NCBI RefSeq assembly: GCF_001650495.1 | Contig: NZ_LWCS01000012.1 | Coordinates: forward strand, 1-64,000 | Direction: 5' to 3' | Length of the DNA stretch: 64,000 bases | From: Mycolicibacterium iranicum | GTDB taxonomy: Bacteria > Actinomycetota > Actinomycetes > Mycobacteriales > Mycobacteriaceae | Shown here: positions 33,437 through 42,188 of the stretch, piece after piece | How the letters are laid out: each line of letters begins with the position of its first letter | How positions within the stretch are numbered: position 1 is the stretch's first letter | The notes under the pieces: model-generated | Told to the model about the DNA's origin: nothing | The model's database searches: none | What the model saw: only the letters and a program-made list of their open reading frames with translations | Translations under genes and position numbers: made by a program

Positions 33437-33848
33437 GCGGACCTCCGAAAGGCACCCGGACCGCCGCTTCTCGACGGTCACCCAGCAAAGGATACATGGA
33501 CCTCGATCCGCTAATGGTGAACACCCGCATTTCTGATACGCGTTGTTCCCGGTGACCACGTCCAGCCGGGCCGTGGCATGTGCCCTCGCCCGTGTCGCCA
33601 TCGACCAGTTCATGCCGCATTCCCTGGCGCTTCAGCTGCTCTGCCGCCTCGCGGGTTCGTTAGCCAAGGCTTGCCTTGTCCGCGGCCCCATCGCTCATTC
33701 ACATGCGGAGAGGGGTCAGATCGAAACCCGACCGACTGCGGATCCAAGCAAAGCCCGCGAAATCGTGGATGCGGTGCCGGGCAAACCCTGGCTCGGCCAT
33801 GTCGGCTTCGCCGCGACTAGGTCGCACGGCAGCGGGTACGACGTCGGC
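33437..33848. other. Intergenic region between divergent genes, nothing recognised
   Basis: About 410 bp between the GGDEF gene (minus) and the isochorismatase-like gene (plus). The right-hand frame stays open upstream of 33849, but codon bias and similarity begin only at that ATG. No clear promoter, repeat or RNA was seen. Confidence 0.45.
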
Positions 33849-34388
33849 ATGAGTGAGACCGCGCTGCTCGTGATCGACATGTTCAACAGCTACTCGCACC
33901 CTGACGCCGAGGAACTCGCAGAGAACGTCGGCACAATCATCGATCCGCTCGCAGATCTCGTGACGAGATCGCGAGACCGCGAGGACGTCGACGTCATCTA
34001 CGTCAACGACAACTACGGCGACTTCACGGCGGACATAGGTGGCATCGTCGATTCCGCACTCAACGGGGCACGCCCTGATCTGATCGAGCCGTTGACGCCC
34101 GGTCCCGACAGTCAGTTCCTGTTGAAGGTTCGCCACAGCGCGTTCTATGCGACCCCGCTGGACTACCTGCTGAGTCGCCTCGGTGTGAGCCGCATCGTCC
34201 TGACCGGGCAGGTCACCGAGCAATGCGTCCTGTACACCGCGCTGGACGGCTACGTGCGCCACTACGAAGTGGTGGTTCCGCCAGATGCCGTGGCGCACAT
34301 CGACTCCGAATTGGGCAAGGCCGCCCTGACGATGATGCAGCGCAACATGAAGGCCGAACTCTCGGCATCCACGGACTGCCTGCCCTGA
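33849..34388 (+). CDS. Isochorismatase-family cysteine hydrolase
   Basis: A 179-residue single-domain hydrolase with the family's catalytic triad: Asp in LLVIDMFNSYS, Lys in FLLKVRHSAFY, and Cys in TGQVTEQCVLYTA after a likely cis-peptide. Members cleave amides, ureides or vinyl ethers (nicotinamide, carbamoylsarcosine, isochorismate); the exact substrate is not evident. The ATG at 33849 fits the usual family start two or three residues before the first strand. It stands alone, followed after about 70 bp by a small membrane-protein gene. Confidence 0.9.
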   Translation: MSETALLVIDMFNSYSHPDAEELAENVGTIIDPLADLVTRSRDREDVDVIYVNDNYGDFTADIGGIVDSALNGARPDLIEPLTPGPDSQFLLKVRHSAFYATPLDYLLSRLGVSRIVLTGQVTEQCVLYTALDGYVRHYEVVVPPDAVAHIDSELGKAALTMMQRNMKAELSASTDCLP

Positions 34389-34461
34389 CGGTGTCCAGAT
34401 CTGAGCGCTATGGGGCAATATCTGAGGGTCCGCGGCATCGGCGTTGTTGTAGTCTCTGGCC

Positions 34462-34815
34462 ATGGAAGTACTACGGTCCGTAGTTGTTCTGCTGCACATC
34501 GTGGGCTTCGCGGTCACCTTCGGGGCGTGGGTGGCCGAGGCCGCGGCGGGGCGCTTCCGCACGACGCGCCTCATGGACTACGGGTTGTTGATCTCGTTGC
34601 TCACCGGACTGGCGCTCGCGGCTCCTTGGCCGGCGGGGATCGAACTGAACTACCCGAAGATCGGGATCAAGCTGGCCATCCTGGTGGTCCTCGGCGGTCT
34701 GCTCGGCATGGGGAACGCACGCCAGCGTCGCACCGGGGAGGCGGTGCCGCGCCCCGTGTTCTACTTGATCGGCGCGCTCGCCTTCACCGCCGCTGCCGTC
34801 GCGGTCATCTGGTGA
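34462..34815 (+). CDS. Small four-helix membrane protein, function unknown
   Basis: A 117-residue protein with four hydrophobic segments (about 5-25, 38-55, 70-85, 97-116), the pattern VVLLHIVGFAVTFGAWVAE at the N-terminus, and a conserved-looking YPKIGIKLAILVVLGG. I do not recognise a named domain. The ATG at 34462 is the only good start. It converges with the SDR gene, its stop codon directly abutting that of the neighbour. Confidence 0.75.
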   Translation: MEVLRSVVVLLHIVGFAVTFGAWVAEAAAGRFRTTRLMDYGLLISLLTGLALAAPWPAGIELNYPKIGIKLAILVVLGGLLGMGNARQRRTGEAVPRPVFYLIGALAFTAAAVAVIW

Positions 34816-35616
34816 CTATTGCTCGCCGAGGCCCAACAGGTCGGTGACGTGGTGGTCGCGGCCTGCGGTATAGCCTCCGTCCACCGCGATCGCCTGGCCG
34901 CTGACGAAACTGGCCTCCGCTGACACGAGAAATGCTGCGACCGAGGCGACTTCGCCGGGCTTGCCGAAGCGTCGCAGTTTGTGTTCGTGGCGCAGCCCCT
35001 CCCGTGGCCCCTCCATACCCGGAATGCCCATGATCGATTCGAACAACGGCGTCTCGATGAATCCCGGGCAGATCGCATTGACCCGAATTCCGCTGGGGCC
35101 GTAGTCGATTGCGGCGTTCTTCGTGAGCAGGACGACGCCGCCCTTGGACGCGTTGTAAGCGCTGCCTCCCGCGGTACCCTCAAGGCCCTCGACGCTTGAC
35201 AGCGTGACGATCGAGCCGCGTTCACCGTCGATACGCTGCTGGGTCATCATCGTCGCGAGGGCGGCGCGCATCACCGAGAAGGTGCCTTTGAGATTGATGT
35301 CGACGACGCGGTCCCACTCGTCGTCGGGCACAAGGTGGATCGGACCGCCGCCACCGACACCCGCGGAGTGGACGACACCGTCGAGGCGGCCCGTCCTGTC
35401 GATGACCGCCGCGATCGCGCGCTCGACCGCCGGGACATCCAGCACGTCGCCGGTGAGGTAGTGAAATGCGCCATGCAGGTCCTGGGACCTGCCCGGGGCG
35501 ACGTCGATCCCCACGACTGTCGCGCCTTCCTCCAGCAGTCGTTGCGCGGTCGCTTCGCCGATACCCGACGCAGCGCCCGTCACGAGAACACCCTTGCCGG
35601 CCAGACCCCTGAGCAT
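34816..35616 (-). CDS. Short-chain dehydrogenase/reductase
   Basis: A 266-residue classical SDR: cofactor motif TGAASGIG, NAD(P) aspartate region GIDVAP, HSAG, catalytic serine in VTLSSVEG, and YNASKGG with tyrosine and lysine. The acidic residue after the second strand (D) suggests NAD+ preference. It interconverts an alcohol and a ketone; the substrate is unknown. The ATG at 35616 begins LRGLAGKGVLVTG, the usual SDR start; in-frame sequence upstream lacks homology. Its start lies 54 bp from the divergent alpha/beta-hydrolase gene, so a shared promoter region with the hydrolase-BVMO module is likely. Confidence 0.93.
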   Translation of the reverse strand: MLRGLAGKGVLVTGAASGIGEATAQRLLEEGATVVGIDVAPGRSQDLHGAFHYLTGDVLDVPAVERAIAAVIDRTGRLDGVVHSAGVGGGGPIHLVPDDEWDRVVDINLKGTFSVMRAALATMMTQQRIDGERGSIVTLSSVEGLEGTAGGSAYNASKGGVVLLTKNAAIDYGPSGIRVNAICPGFIETPLFESIMGIPGMEGPREGLRHEHKLRRFGKPGEVASVAAFLVSAEASFVSGQAIAVDGGYTAGRDHHVTDLLGLGEQ

Positions 35617-35670
35617 CGGCACAGTATGGCCTACGGGAATGGCGACGAGTCCCGCCGTTAGCATCCGGAG

Positions 35671-36549
35671 ATGACGTTTGCCCCCGAGAGCTTCCTCACC
35701 GACGGGCATGGCGGGGTGAGAATCGCCGCCGACCGCCAGGGCGATCCGACGGCGCGCGCAGTGGTCTTCCTGCACGGCGGCGGTCAGACGCGCCGATCGT
35801 GGGGCCGGGCGGCTACCGCCGTCTCGCGGCGAGGATGGCAGGCCGTCACGGTGGACATGCGCGGCCACGGCGAGTCGGACTGGTCGGCCGACGGCGACTA
35901 CCGCGTCGCCACTTTCGCAGCCGACGTACGGGAGATCCTCCTGAGGTTGCCGCCCCGTCCTGTGCTGGTGGGTGCCTCGCTCGGCGGGCTCGCGTCGATG
36001 CTGCTCGCCGGCGAACTCTCACCCGGCATCGCGGCGGCGGTGGTGCTCGTCGACATCGTGCCCGACATGGACCCCTCGGGCGCGGAGCGCATTCACGCGT
36101 TCATGGCCGACAAGATGGTGGACGGCTTCGGTTCCCTCGACGAGGTGGCGGACATGATCGCCGAGTTCAACCCCCACCGGCCGCGACCGGCCGATCTCGA
36201 CGGACTGCGAAACAACCTGCGCCGCAGGGGAGATCGGTGGTACTGGCATTGGGATCCGCAGTTCATCGACGGTTCCGCCGCCCATCCCCCGATGGAGGTC
36301 ACCGACGTCGATCGCCTGCACGCCGCCGTCGCGAGGATCGTCGCCGACGGTGTTCCCATGCTGCTGGTGCGCGGGCAGGTCAGCGATCTGGTCAGCCGTG
36401 AGCGCGCATCCGAGTTCCTGGCGCGCTTCCCGCAGATCGGTTTCGTCGATGTCGAGGGCGCCGGACATATGGTGGCGGGGGACCGTAACGATCTGTTCGC
36501 CGACGCGGTGCTCGATTTTCTTGCCCGCCACGAAGCCTCACAATCTTGA
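35671..36549 (+). CDS. Alpha/beta-fold hydrolase
   Basis: A 292-residue hydrolase with oxyanion segment FLHGGGQTRRSW, nucleophile Ser in VGASLGG, and catalytic histidine in VEGAGHMVAGD. The next gene is a Baeyer-Villiger monooxygenase only about 20 bp downstream, so this enzyme is well placed to hydrolyse the ester or lactone that the BVMO makes. That role is inferred from context. It is divergent from an SDR gene that could supply the ketone. Confidence 0.92.
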   Translation: MTFAPESFLTDGHGGVRIAADRQGDPTARAVVFLHGGGQTRRSWGRAATAVSRRGWQAVTVDMRGHGESDWSADGDYRVATFAADVREILLRLPPRPVLVGASLGGLASMLLAGELSPGIAAAVVLVDIVPDMDPSGAERIHAFMADKMVDGFGSLDEVADMIAEFNPHRPRPADLDGLRNNLRRRGDRWYWHWDPQFIDGSAAHPPMEVTDVDRLHAAVARIVADGVPMLLVRGQVSDLVSRERASEFLARFPQIGFVDVEGAGHMVAGDRNDLFADAVLDFLARHEASQS

Positions 36550-36560
36550 CCATCCATCAG

Positions 36561-36573
36561 ATACAATGTGTAT
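36561..36573. promoter_or_regulatory. Inverted repeat over the -10/start region of the second long BVMO
   Basis: ATACA, ATG, TGTAT: a perfect 5-bp inverted repeat. It overlaps TACAAT (36562-36567), a good -10 hexamer that would place transcription start near the GTG at 36575, allowing a leaderless message. A repressor site is plausible. Confidence 0.35.
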
Positions 36574-38566
36574 GGTGTGGTGCGTGCCACATCTCACCGG
36601 TGCGGAGGTGCGCGATCCCGAACTGGCCCGCCTGACAGGTCTTCCCTTCGACGACGATGACGTGGCCCTCAAGGCCGCGATCGACGACGCCAGCGTCCCG
36701 GCCCTGCTGATGTCGATGGTGCACATGACCGGCGACCTGGGCATTCTCGACGAACTGCCGCGACCCTTCATGCTCATCGCAATGGACCTGCAGGGCGGCA
36801 TGAGCGAACCTGAAAAGGAGGCCGTGCGCGCCAAGGCCTTCGAGGTGGCCCGCGACTACCGCGACAGGGGCTGCCCGCAGCCGTTCGTCCCCGACGAGCA
36901 TCAGTTGCGGGTGATGCTCGACGTCATCTCCGCCGGGCAGGTCGGCAGCGAGTTCGTCGACTACATCGCCGCCGATCTGCGTATCACCGACGTCGATCAG
37001 AACGGTCCGGTGCCGGCGTCGTCGCCCCAGCAGCGCGCCGAGTTCCCGGTCGTCGTGATCGGCTGCGGCGAGGCGGGGCTGCTGGCGGGCATCAAACTGA
37101 AGCAGGCCGGCGTGCCGTTCACGATCGTCGAGAAGCAGTCGGGTGTCGGCGGCACGTGGCTCGCGAACCGTTACCCGGGGTGCCGCGTCGACATCGCCAG
37201 TCAGTACTACACGTACTCGTTCGAGCCGACGGACCACTGGGAGCACCACTACGCGACGCAGCCGGAGATCCTCCGCTATCTCGGCGATGTCCTGCAGCGT
37301 CACGGAATCGCCGACCACGTCCGGTTCGACACCGAGGTCACGGGGGCGGTGTGGGACGAGGCCAAGTCGACGTGGCGGGTGCAGGTGCGCGGCGTCGATC
37401 GCGGCGTTGAGGAGCTGACGGCCCGAGCCCTCATCTGCGCCGTCGGCCAGTTCAGCAACGCTGTCATCCCGGACATCAACGGCGCCGACGACTTTGCAGG
37501 TCCGTCATGTCACACCGCGGACTGGGACGACTCGATCGAGCTGAAAGGCAAGCGGGTCGCGGTCATCGGCGCGGGCGCCAGCGGCTTCCAGTTGGTGCCC
37601 GCAATCGCGGGCACCGCCGCCCACGTCGACGTGTACCAGCGCACGCCGCAGTGGATGGCGCCCAACGTGCACTATCACGAACGTGTCAGTGCGGGCGCCC
37701 GATGGGCCACCAGGCATCTGCCGTACTACGGGCGCTGGCTGCGCTTCGTGTCCTGGTGGCCGATCGCAGACGCGCTCGACGAGCAGATCACCATCGACCC
37801 CGACTGGGACACCGGCGGACTCTCGGTGAGCGCAGGCAATCACGCCATACGCGACATGTTCATCGCGTGGATGCGGGCTTTCACCGACGACGAAGACCTC
37901 CTGGCGAAGGTGACGCCGAGGTATCCGCCGATGGGCAAGCGCACGCTCCAGGACGACGGGACCTGGCTGACCACGTTGCAGCGCGACGACGTCGACCTGA
38001 TCGCCGACGGGGTCGCCGAGATCACCGCCGACGGTGTCACCGACGCTCAGGGAGTGCACCGCCATGCCGATGTGCTGTTGTGGGCCACGGGATTCGACGT
38101 CAACCATCAGCTCGGCCCCATCGACATCCGCGGCAGGGGAGGCGTCCGCCTCGACGAGGCCTGGGGTGATGCCGCCTATGCCTACCTCGGGGTGACCGTC
38201 ACCGGATTCCCGAACCTCTACTGCATGTTCGGACCCGGGACCAACGCCGTCAACGGCGCCAGCATCATCTACAACTCCGAATGCCAGATGCGCTACATCC
38301 TCGGCTGCATCGACATGATCCTGACATCCAGAGCCGCATCCGCCGAGCCGCGCGCCGACGTGTGCACCGATTACGACCGGCGCAGCCAGGCGCGACTGCA
38401 GACCATGGTGTACGCCCACCCCGCCGTCAGCAGCTACTACAAGAACGGAGCCGGCGGGCTGCCCACACTGTTCGCATGGCGGATCGCCGACTACTGGAAA
38501 TGGACACACCGCCCGAACCCGGGCGACTACACATTCGACAAGCTCCGAGCACAGGAGGATTCATGA
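36566..38566 (+). CDS. Baeyer-Villiger monooxygenase, long type (paralogue of 30077-32020)
   Basis: A 666-residue enzyme counted from ATG 36566. It has the same N-terminal helical extension as the first long BVMO (SVPALLMSMVHMTGDLG), the FAD motif GCGEAG near 166-171, the BVMO fingerprint FAGPSCHTADWD (310-321) and the NADP motif GAGASG near 335-340. It converts a ketone to an ester or lactone with NADPH and O2. Several starts are possible (36566, 36572, GTG 36575, GTG 36584) and none has a clear ribosome site; a leaderless start at 36575 fits the TACAAT -10. The stop overlaps the FabG3-like gene (ATGA). With the hydrolase upstream it forms a ketone-cleavage module. Confidence 0.92.
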   Translation: MCMVWCVPHLTGAEVRDPELARLTGLPFDDDDVALKAAIDDASVPALLMSMVHMTGDLGILDELPRPFMLIAMDLQGGMSEPEKEAVRAKAFEVARDYRDRGCPQPFVPDEHQLRVMLDVISAGQVGSEFVDYIAADLRITDVDQNGPVPASSPQQRAEFPVVVIGCGEAGLLAGIKLKQAGVPFTIVEKQSGVGGTWLANRYPGCRVDIASQYYTYSFEPTDHWEHHYATQPEILRYLGDVLQRHGIADHVRFDTEVTGAVWDEAKSTWRVQVRGVDRGVEELTARALICAVGQFSNAVIPDINGADDFAGPSCHTADWDDSIELKGKRVAVIGAGASGFQLVPAIAGTAAHVDVYQRTPQWMAPNVHYHERVSAGARWATRHLPYYGRWLRFVSWWPIADALDEQITIDPDWDTGGLSVSAGNHAIRDMFIAWMRAFTDDEDLLAKVTPRYPPMGKRTLQDDGTWLTTLQRDDVDLIADGVAEITADGVTDAQGVHRHADVLLWATGFDVNHQLGPIDIRGRGGVRLDEAWGDAAYAYLGVTVTGFPNLYCMFGPGTNAVNGASIIYNSECQMRYILGCIDMILTSRAASAEPRADVCTDYDRRSQARLQTMVYAHPAVSSYYKNGAGGLPTLFAWRIADYWKWTHRPNPGDYTFDKLRAQEDS

Positions 38567-39345
38567 CAGAACGGTTGGCGGGCAAGGTCGCGCTGATCAG
38601 TGGCGGTGCCAGAGGTATGGGAGCATCTCATGCGCGGGTGATGGCCTCGCACGGCGCCAAGGTGGTGTGCGGCGACATCCTCGACGCTGAAGGCGAACTC
38701 GTGGCCAAGGACCTCGGCGACGCCGCACGTTACGTCCACCTGGACGTGACCCGCAGCGAGGACTGGGAGGCCGCGGTCAGCACTGCCGTCGCGGAGTTCG
38801 GTGGCCTGGACATCCTGGTGAACAACGCGGGCATCCTGAACATCGGCACCGTCGAGGACTACGACCTGGCCGAGTGGCACCGCATCCTCGACATCAATCT
38901 CACCGGTGTATTCCTGGGGATTCGCGCCGTGACACCGACGATGAAGGCCGCGGGCCGCGGCTCGATCATCAACATCTCCTCGATCGAGGGTATGGCAGGC
39001 ACGGTCGGCTGCCACGGTTACACGGCCACCAAGTTCGCGGTCCGTGGACTTACCAAGTCCACCGCTCTGGAGTTGGGGCCCTTCGGAATTCGCGTCAACT
39101 CGGTGCATCCCGGGCTGGTGAAGACGCCGATGGCGGACTGGGTTCCCGAAGACATCTTCCAGTCGGCCCTGGGCCGCATCGCCCAGCCCCATGAGGTCAG
39201 CAACCTCGTGGTCTACCTGGCCAGCGACGAGTCCAGCTACTCGACCGGCGCCGAGTTCGTCGTCGACGGCGGAACCATCGCAGGCCTTGCACACAAAGAC
39301 TTCTCCGCGGTCGACGTCAACCAGCAGCCGGAGTGGATCACCTAG
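38563..39345 (+). CDS. fabG3: FabG3-like short-chain dehydrogenase (20-beta-hydroxysteroid-dehydrogenase type)
   Basis: A 260-residue SDR that reads almost throughout like M. tuberculosis FabG3 (Rv2002): GKVALISGGARGMGASHARV, DILVNNAGILNIGTVEDY, INISSIEGMAGTV, catalytic GYTATKFAVRGLTKS, and VDGGTIAGLAH near the end. Rv2002 oxidises or reduces hydroxysteroids with NAD(H). Start ATG 38563 follows ACAGGAGGAT and overlaps the BVMO stop by 4 bases. In this operon it could convert a cyclic or steroid-like alcohol to the ketone for the BVMO. It converges on the LuxR-type gene with a 4-base stop-codon overlap. Confidence 0.92.
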   Translation: MTERLAGKVALISGGARGMGASHARVMASHGAKVVCGDILDAEGELVAKDLGDAARYVHLDVTRSEDWEAAVSTAVAEFGGLDILVNNAGILNIGTVEDYDLAEWHRILDINLTGVFLGIRAVTPTMKAAGRGSIINISSIEGMAGTVGCHGYTATKFAVRGLTKSTALELGPFGIRVNSVHPGLVKTPMADWVPEDIFQSALGRIAQPHEVSNLVVYLASDESSYSTGAEFVVDGGTIAGLAHKDFSAVDVNQQPEWIT

Positions 39346-42188
39346 GGCGTGCCTGCACTTCCCTGATCCATCCGTCTGCCCAGCTCGGCGCGAGAGCTTA
39401 TACCGAGCTTGCGGTAGATCTTGGTCAAGTTGTGCTCGACAGTCTTGCTGCTGATGAACATCGCCGCCGCGATGTCCTTGTTGGTCGCTCCTGTCGCCGC
39501 CATCTCGGCAACCCGCTGTTCGGACGGCGTCAACGTAGTGGCCCCATCGGACGGTGCGACGACAGCGCGCGACAGCTCGGCTTTGGCCCGCCGCAGCCAC
39601 AGCGGGGTACCCAGCCGCTCGAACGTCTCCACTGCTTCGGTCAAGTTCGTTGCCGCCGTGTGCTTCTGGCGTAGACGCCGCTGGAGCTGACCCAACAGCA
39701 GCTGAGTTCTGGCGCGTTCGAACGGCATCGGCAGACTGTCGTGGGTCGCCATGGCGCGGTGCGCCTCGACTTCGGCGGCGCTCACATCGCCGCGGGCCGC
39801 CAGCAGCATGGCGCGACACCGCGACGCCACCGCTTTCGTCCAGCTGCGGTCGTGTATCGCGCCGTTGCGCTCTAGCGTTCCGGTGAGGAACTCCGCGTCG
39901 TCGAGGCGCCCGACGCCCACCATCGCCTCGATCACATCGGGAAGATGCCACCCGTACATCAGCTCCGTCGAGGGCGTCTCGTCTCGCGCCAGGAACGAGG
40001 TGTCCAACGCCTCAAGGGCTTCCCGGTGATTGCCGAGCGACTCCTCCAGGAAGCACAGCGTCATCCCCGGCCAATCCGCGATATGGGACACCCGGCGATT
40101 CTTGACCGCGCCCAGTACCCAGTGCGCATCGGCCCGCGCTTCCTCGACCCGGCCCGCGTACGCAGCGATCGCCCCGCGCACCGTCATCGGAATGATGAGC
40201 ACGTCGGCGCCGCCGAGTTGCTCCGCGCGCTCCACGGCCTCGGCCGCCTGGGCCTCCGCCGCGGCGAGCTGACCCTGCCAGAGGTGATTGATCGCGAGAA
40301 ACCCTGCGATCGCCATCATGTCGCTTTCGGCGCCCCGCTCGACGCAGACACTGCGCACCTCGGTGAGCTCCCGGTGGGCCTGTTCGAGCCGTCCGGTCCA
40401 CGACATCATCAGCGCGTGGACGAACGGGGCCCGGAAGATGATCGGGACGTCGAAACCGCTGTCGTAGAGCTTGAGTGCCCGCGTCAGCGATTCCTCGTCG
40501 AGGCCACGGCCGCACTGGAAACCGACGTTGACCGACCAGGCCAACGCGGCGCTGACAACCCCGGGAACTGCGAGCTCCTCGGCCAGCTTCACAGCATCGC
40601 GGGCGTGCCGGCGTGCATCGTCGAGCTCGCCGATGCTGTTCAGCGCGAACGACAGCCGCAACAGCACCTGGACTTGCACCGGTGCGTTGCCCGCCGCGTC
40701 GTCCAGTGCGGTGCGCAGCAGGTCGACGGCCTCGCGGTGCTCGTTGTCGTACATGCGCACCGTCGCCAGCAGGCTCGTGGCGAGCGCACGCAGCATCGCC
40801 GGCTCGATCGACTCGACGCGGCCGAGCGCGGTGGCCGCCTTGGCGGTGTTTCCCGCCAGGAAATGGTTCTCCGCAGCCTTCATGCGGCGCATGGGGTTGT
40901 CACCGCCCAACCCGATCGCGAGGTCGACCAGTTCGGCGGCGGCGGCGGGCGCCCCACGGGCGCGGGCGGCGTCGGCCGCCTGATCGAGGGCGGCGAAGAT
41001 CTCCTCGTCGCCGCTGGCCGAAGCCAGCGCCAGGTGCCGCGCCCGCAATTCGGGCTGAGTCTCCAACAGGCCCATCCTGCGGTGCATCGCCCGCCGTGCG
41101 GTCGGCCCTGCGTCGGTGTAGACACCGCTGGCGAGCAGGGGATGGGCGAACCGCACCCGATTGCCCTCGAGGGCGATGATGCCCGCCGCTTCGACCTGCT
41201 CAAGCCGTCTGGTGATCTCCTCGACCGTCACGTTGTGGGTGCGGGCCAGAAGGTCGGTGGTCGGGTCGGCGACGCATGCGGCAGCGAGCAGCAGTTCGCG
41301 TGTCCGGTCGTCGAGCTGCCCGAGGCGGCGCCGCACCAGATCGGCGAGTGTGGAAGGGAGCGAAGGTTCGGAGCTGGCCCGGCCCTCGCCGAGTGCCTGC
41401 GCCAGCTCGAGCGCGAAAAATGGATTCCCACCCGATACTTCCACGATCCGCAACAGAGAAGGCCGAGTTAGCTTGCGGCCCAGCCGTTCTGAGATCAGCG
41501 TGTGTACCTGCGCCGAACTCATCGGATGCACGCACACTCGGCCGACGCCGTCGGGTCGGTCGAGTCTCAGCCAGCCCGCGGCCGTGCTTTCGCCCGGGGC
41601 GCAGCGCTCGGTGAACAGGACGCCGAACGGGCCTTTGAGGCGTCGCATCGCGAACTCGATGGCGGCGCGGCTGGAGGTGTCCAGCCACTGAATGTCGTCG
41701 ATGGCGATGAGCACCGGTGACGTCTTGGCCAGCGCGTGCAGCACCGCGACGAAACCCGCCGCGACCACGCGCTGGTCGGTTGGTGGCCCTTCGCTGCCCG
41801 CGCGCAGCAGCAGGCGGTCGAGGGCGAGCCGCTGCAGAGCGGGCAGGGATGCGAAGTGCTCGTCCTCGACGTCAGCGAGCAGATCGGCCATCGCGGCGAA
41901 GGCCATCACCGACTCGGCCTGCCCAACCCGGGCCGTCAGCACCCGGAAGCCGAGGTCGCCCGCGCGTTGCAGCTGAGTCAGCCACAGCGTGGTCTTGCCG
42001 ATCCCGGCGTCGCCCTCGATGATCAGGCCAGTCGGCCTCAGGGTGGCCGCGGCCAGGAACCCAGCAACCAGCGGATCGTCGCTTGCTGCGTTCTCAGCGC
42101 CGGACACGCCGTTCATCATCGCAGCGGGCAAAGCGCTGCGCACCACTTCGGCGACTTCGCGAACAAAATTCCGGCGATGGTCGGTCAC
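39342..42188 (-). CDS. Large LuxR-family ATPase regulator (LAL type)
   Basis: A 948-residue regulator. The N-terminal third is an AAA/STAND ATPase: Walker A GDAGIGKTT (59-67) and Walker B VLIAIDDIQWLD, followed by VRRRLGQLDDRTRELLL typical of the winged-helix linker. The middle is a long alpha-helical TPR-like region for ligand or protein sensing. The C-terminus is a LuxR helix-turn-helix, LTPSEQRVAEMAATGATNKD plus SSKTVEHNLTKIYRKLGI. LAL proteins usually activate transcription in response to a metabolite. The GTG start at 42188 overlaps the stop of the upstream quinone-reductase-like gene (GTGA), so I reject a longer start inside that gene. It probably controls one of the flanking catabolic modules. 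Confidence 0.92.
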   Translation of the reverse strand: MTDHRRNFVREVAEVVRSALPAAMMNGVSGAENAASDDPLVAGFLAAATLRPTGLIIEGDAGIGKTTLWLTQLQRAGDLGFRVLTARVGQAESVMAFAAMADLLADVEDEHFASLPALQRLALDRLLLRAGSEGPPTDQRVVAAGFVAVLHALAKTSPVLIAIDDIQWLDTSSRAAIEFAMRRLKGPFGVLFTERCAPGESTAAGWLRLDRPDGVGRVCVHPMSSAQVHTLISERLGRKLTRPSLLRIVEVSGGNPFFALELAQALGEGRASSEPSLPSTLADLVRRRLGQLDDRTRELLLAAACVADPTTDLLARTHNVTVEEITRRLEQVEAAGIIALEGNRVRFAHPLLASGVYTDAGPTARRAMHRRMGLLETQPELRARHLALASASGDEEIFAALDQAADAARARGAPAAAAELVDLAIGLGGDNPMRRMKAAENHFLAGNTAKAATALGRVESIEPAMLRALATSLLATVRMYDNEHREAVDLLRTALDDAAGNAPVQVQVLLRLSFALNSIGELDDARRHARDAVKLAEELAVPGVVSAALAWSVNVGFQCGRGLDEESLTRALKLYDSGFDVPIIFRAPFVHALMMSWTGRLEQAHRELTEVRSVCVERGAESDMMAIAGFLAINHLWQGQLAAAEAQAAEAVERAEQLGGADVLIIPMTVRGAIAAYAGRVEEARADAHWVLGAVKNRRVSHIADWPGMTLCFLEESLGNHREALEALDTSFLARDETPSTELMYGWHLPDVIEAMVGVGRLDDAEFLTGTLERNGAIHDRSWTKAVASRCRAMLLAARGDVSAAEVEAHRAMATHDSLPMPFERARTQLLLGQLQRRLRQKHTAATNLTEAVETFERLGTPLWLRRAKAELSRAVVAPSDGATTLTPSEQRVAEMAATGATNKDIAAAMFISSKTVEHNLTKIYRKLGISSRAELGRRMDQGSAGTP

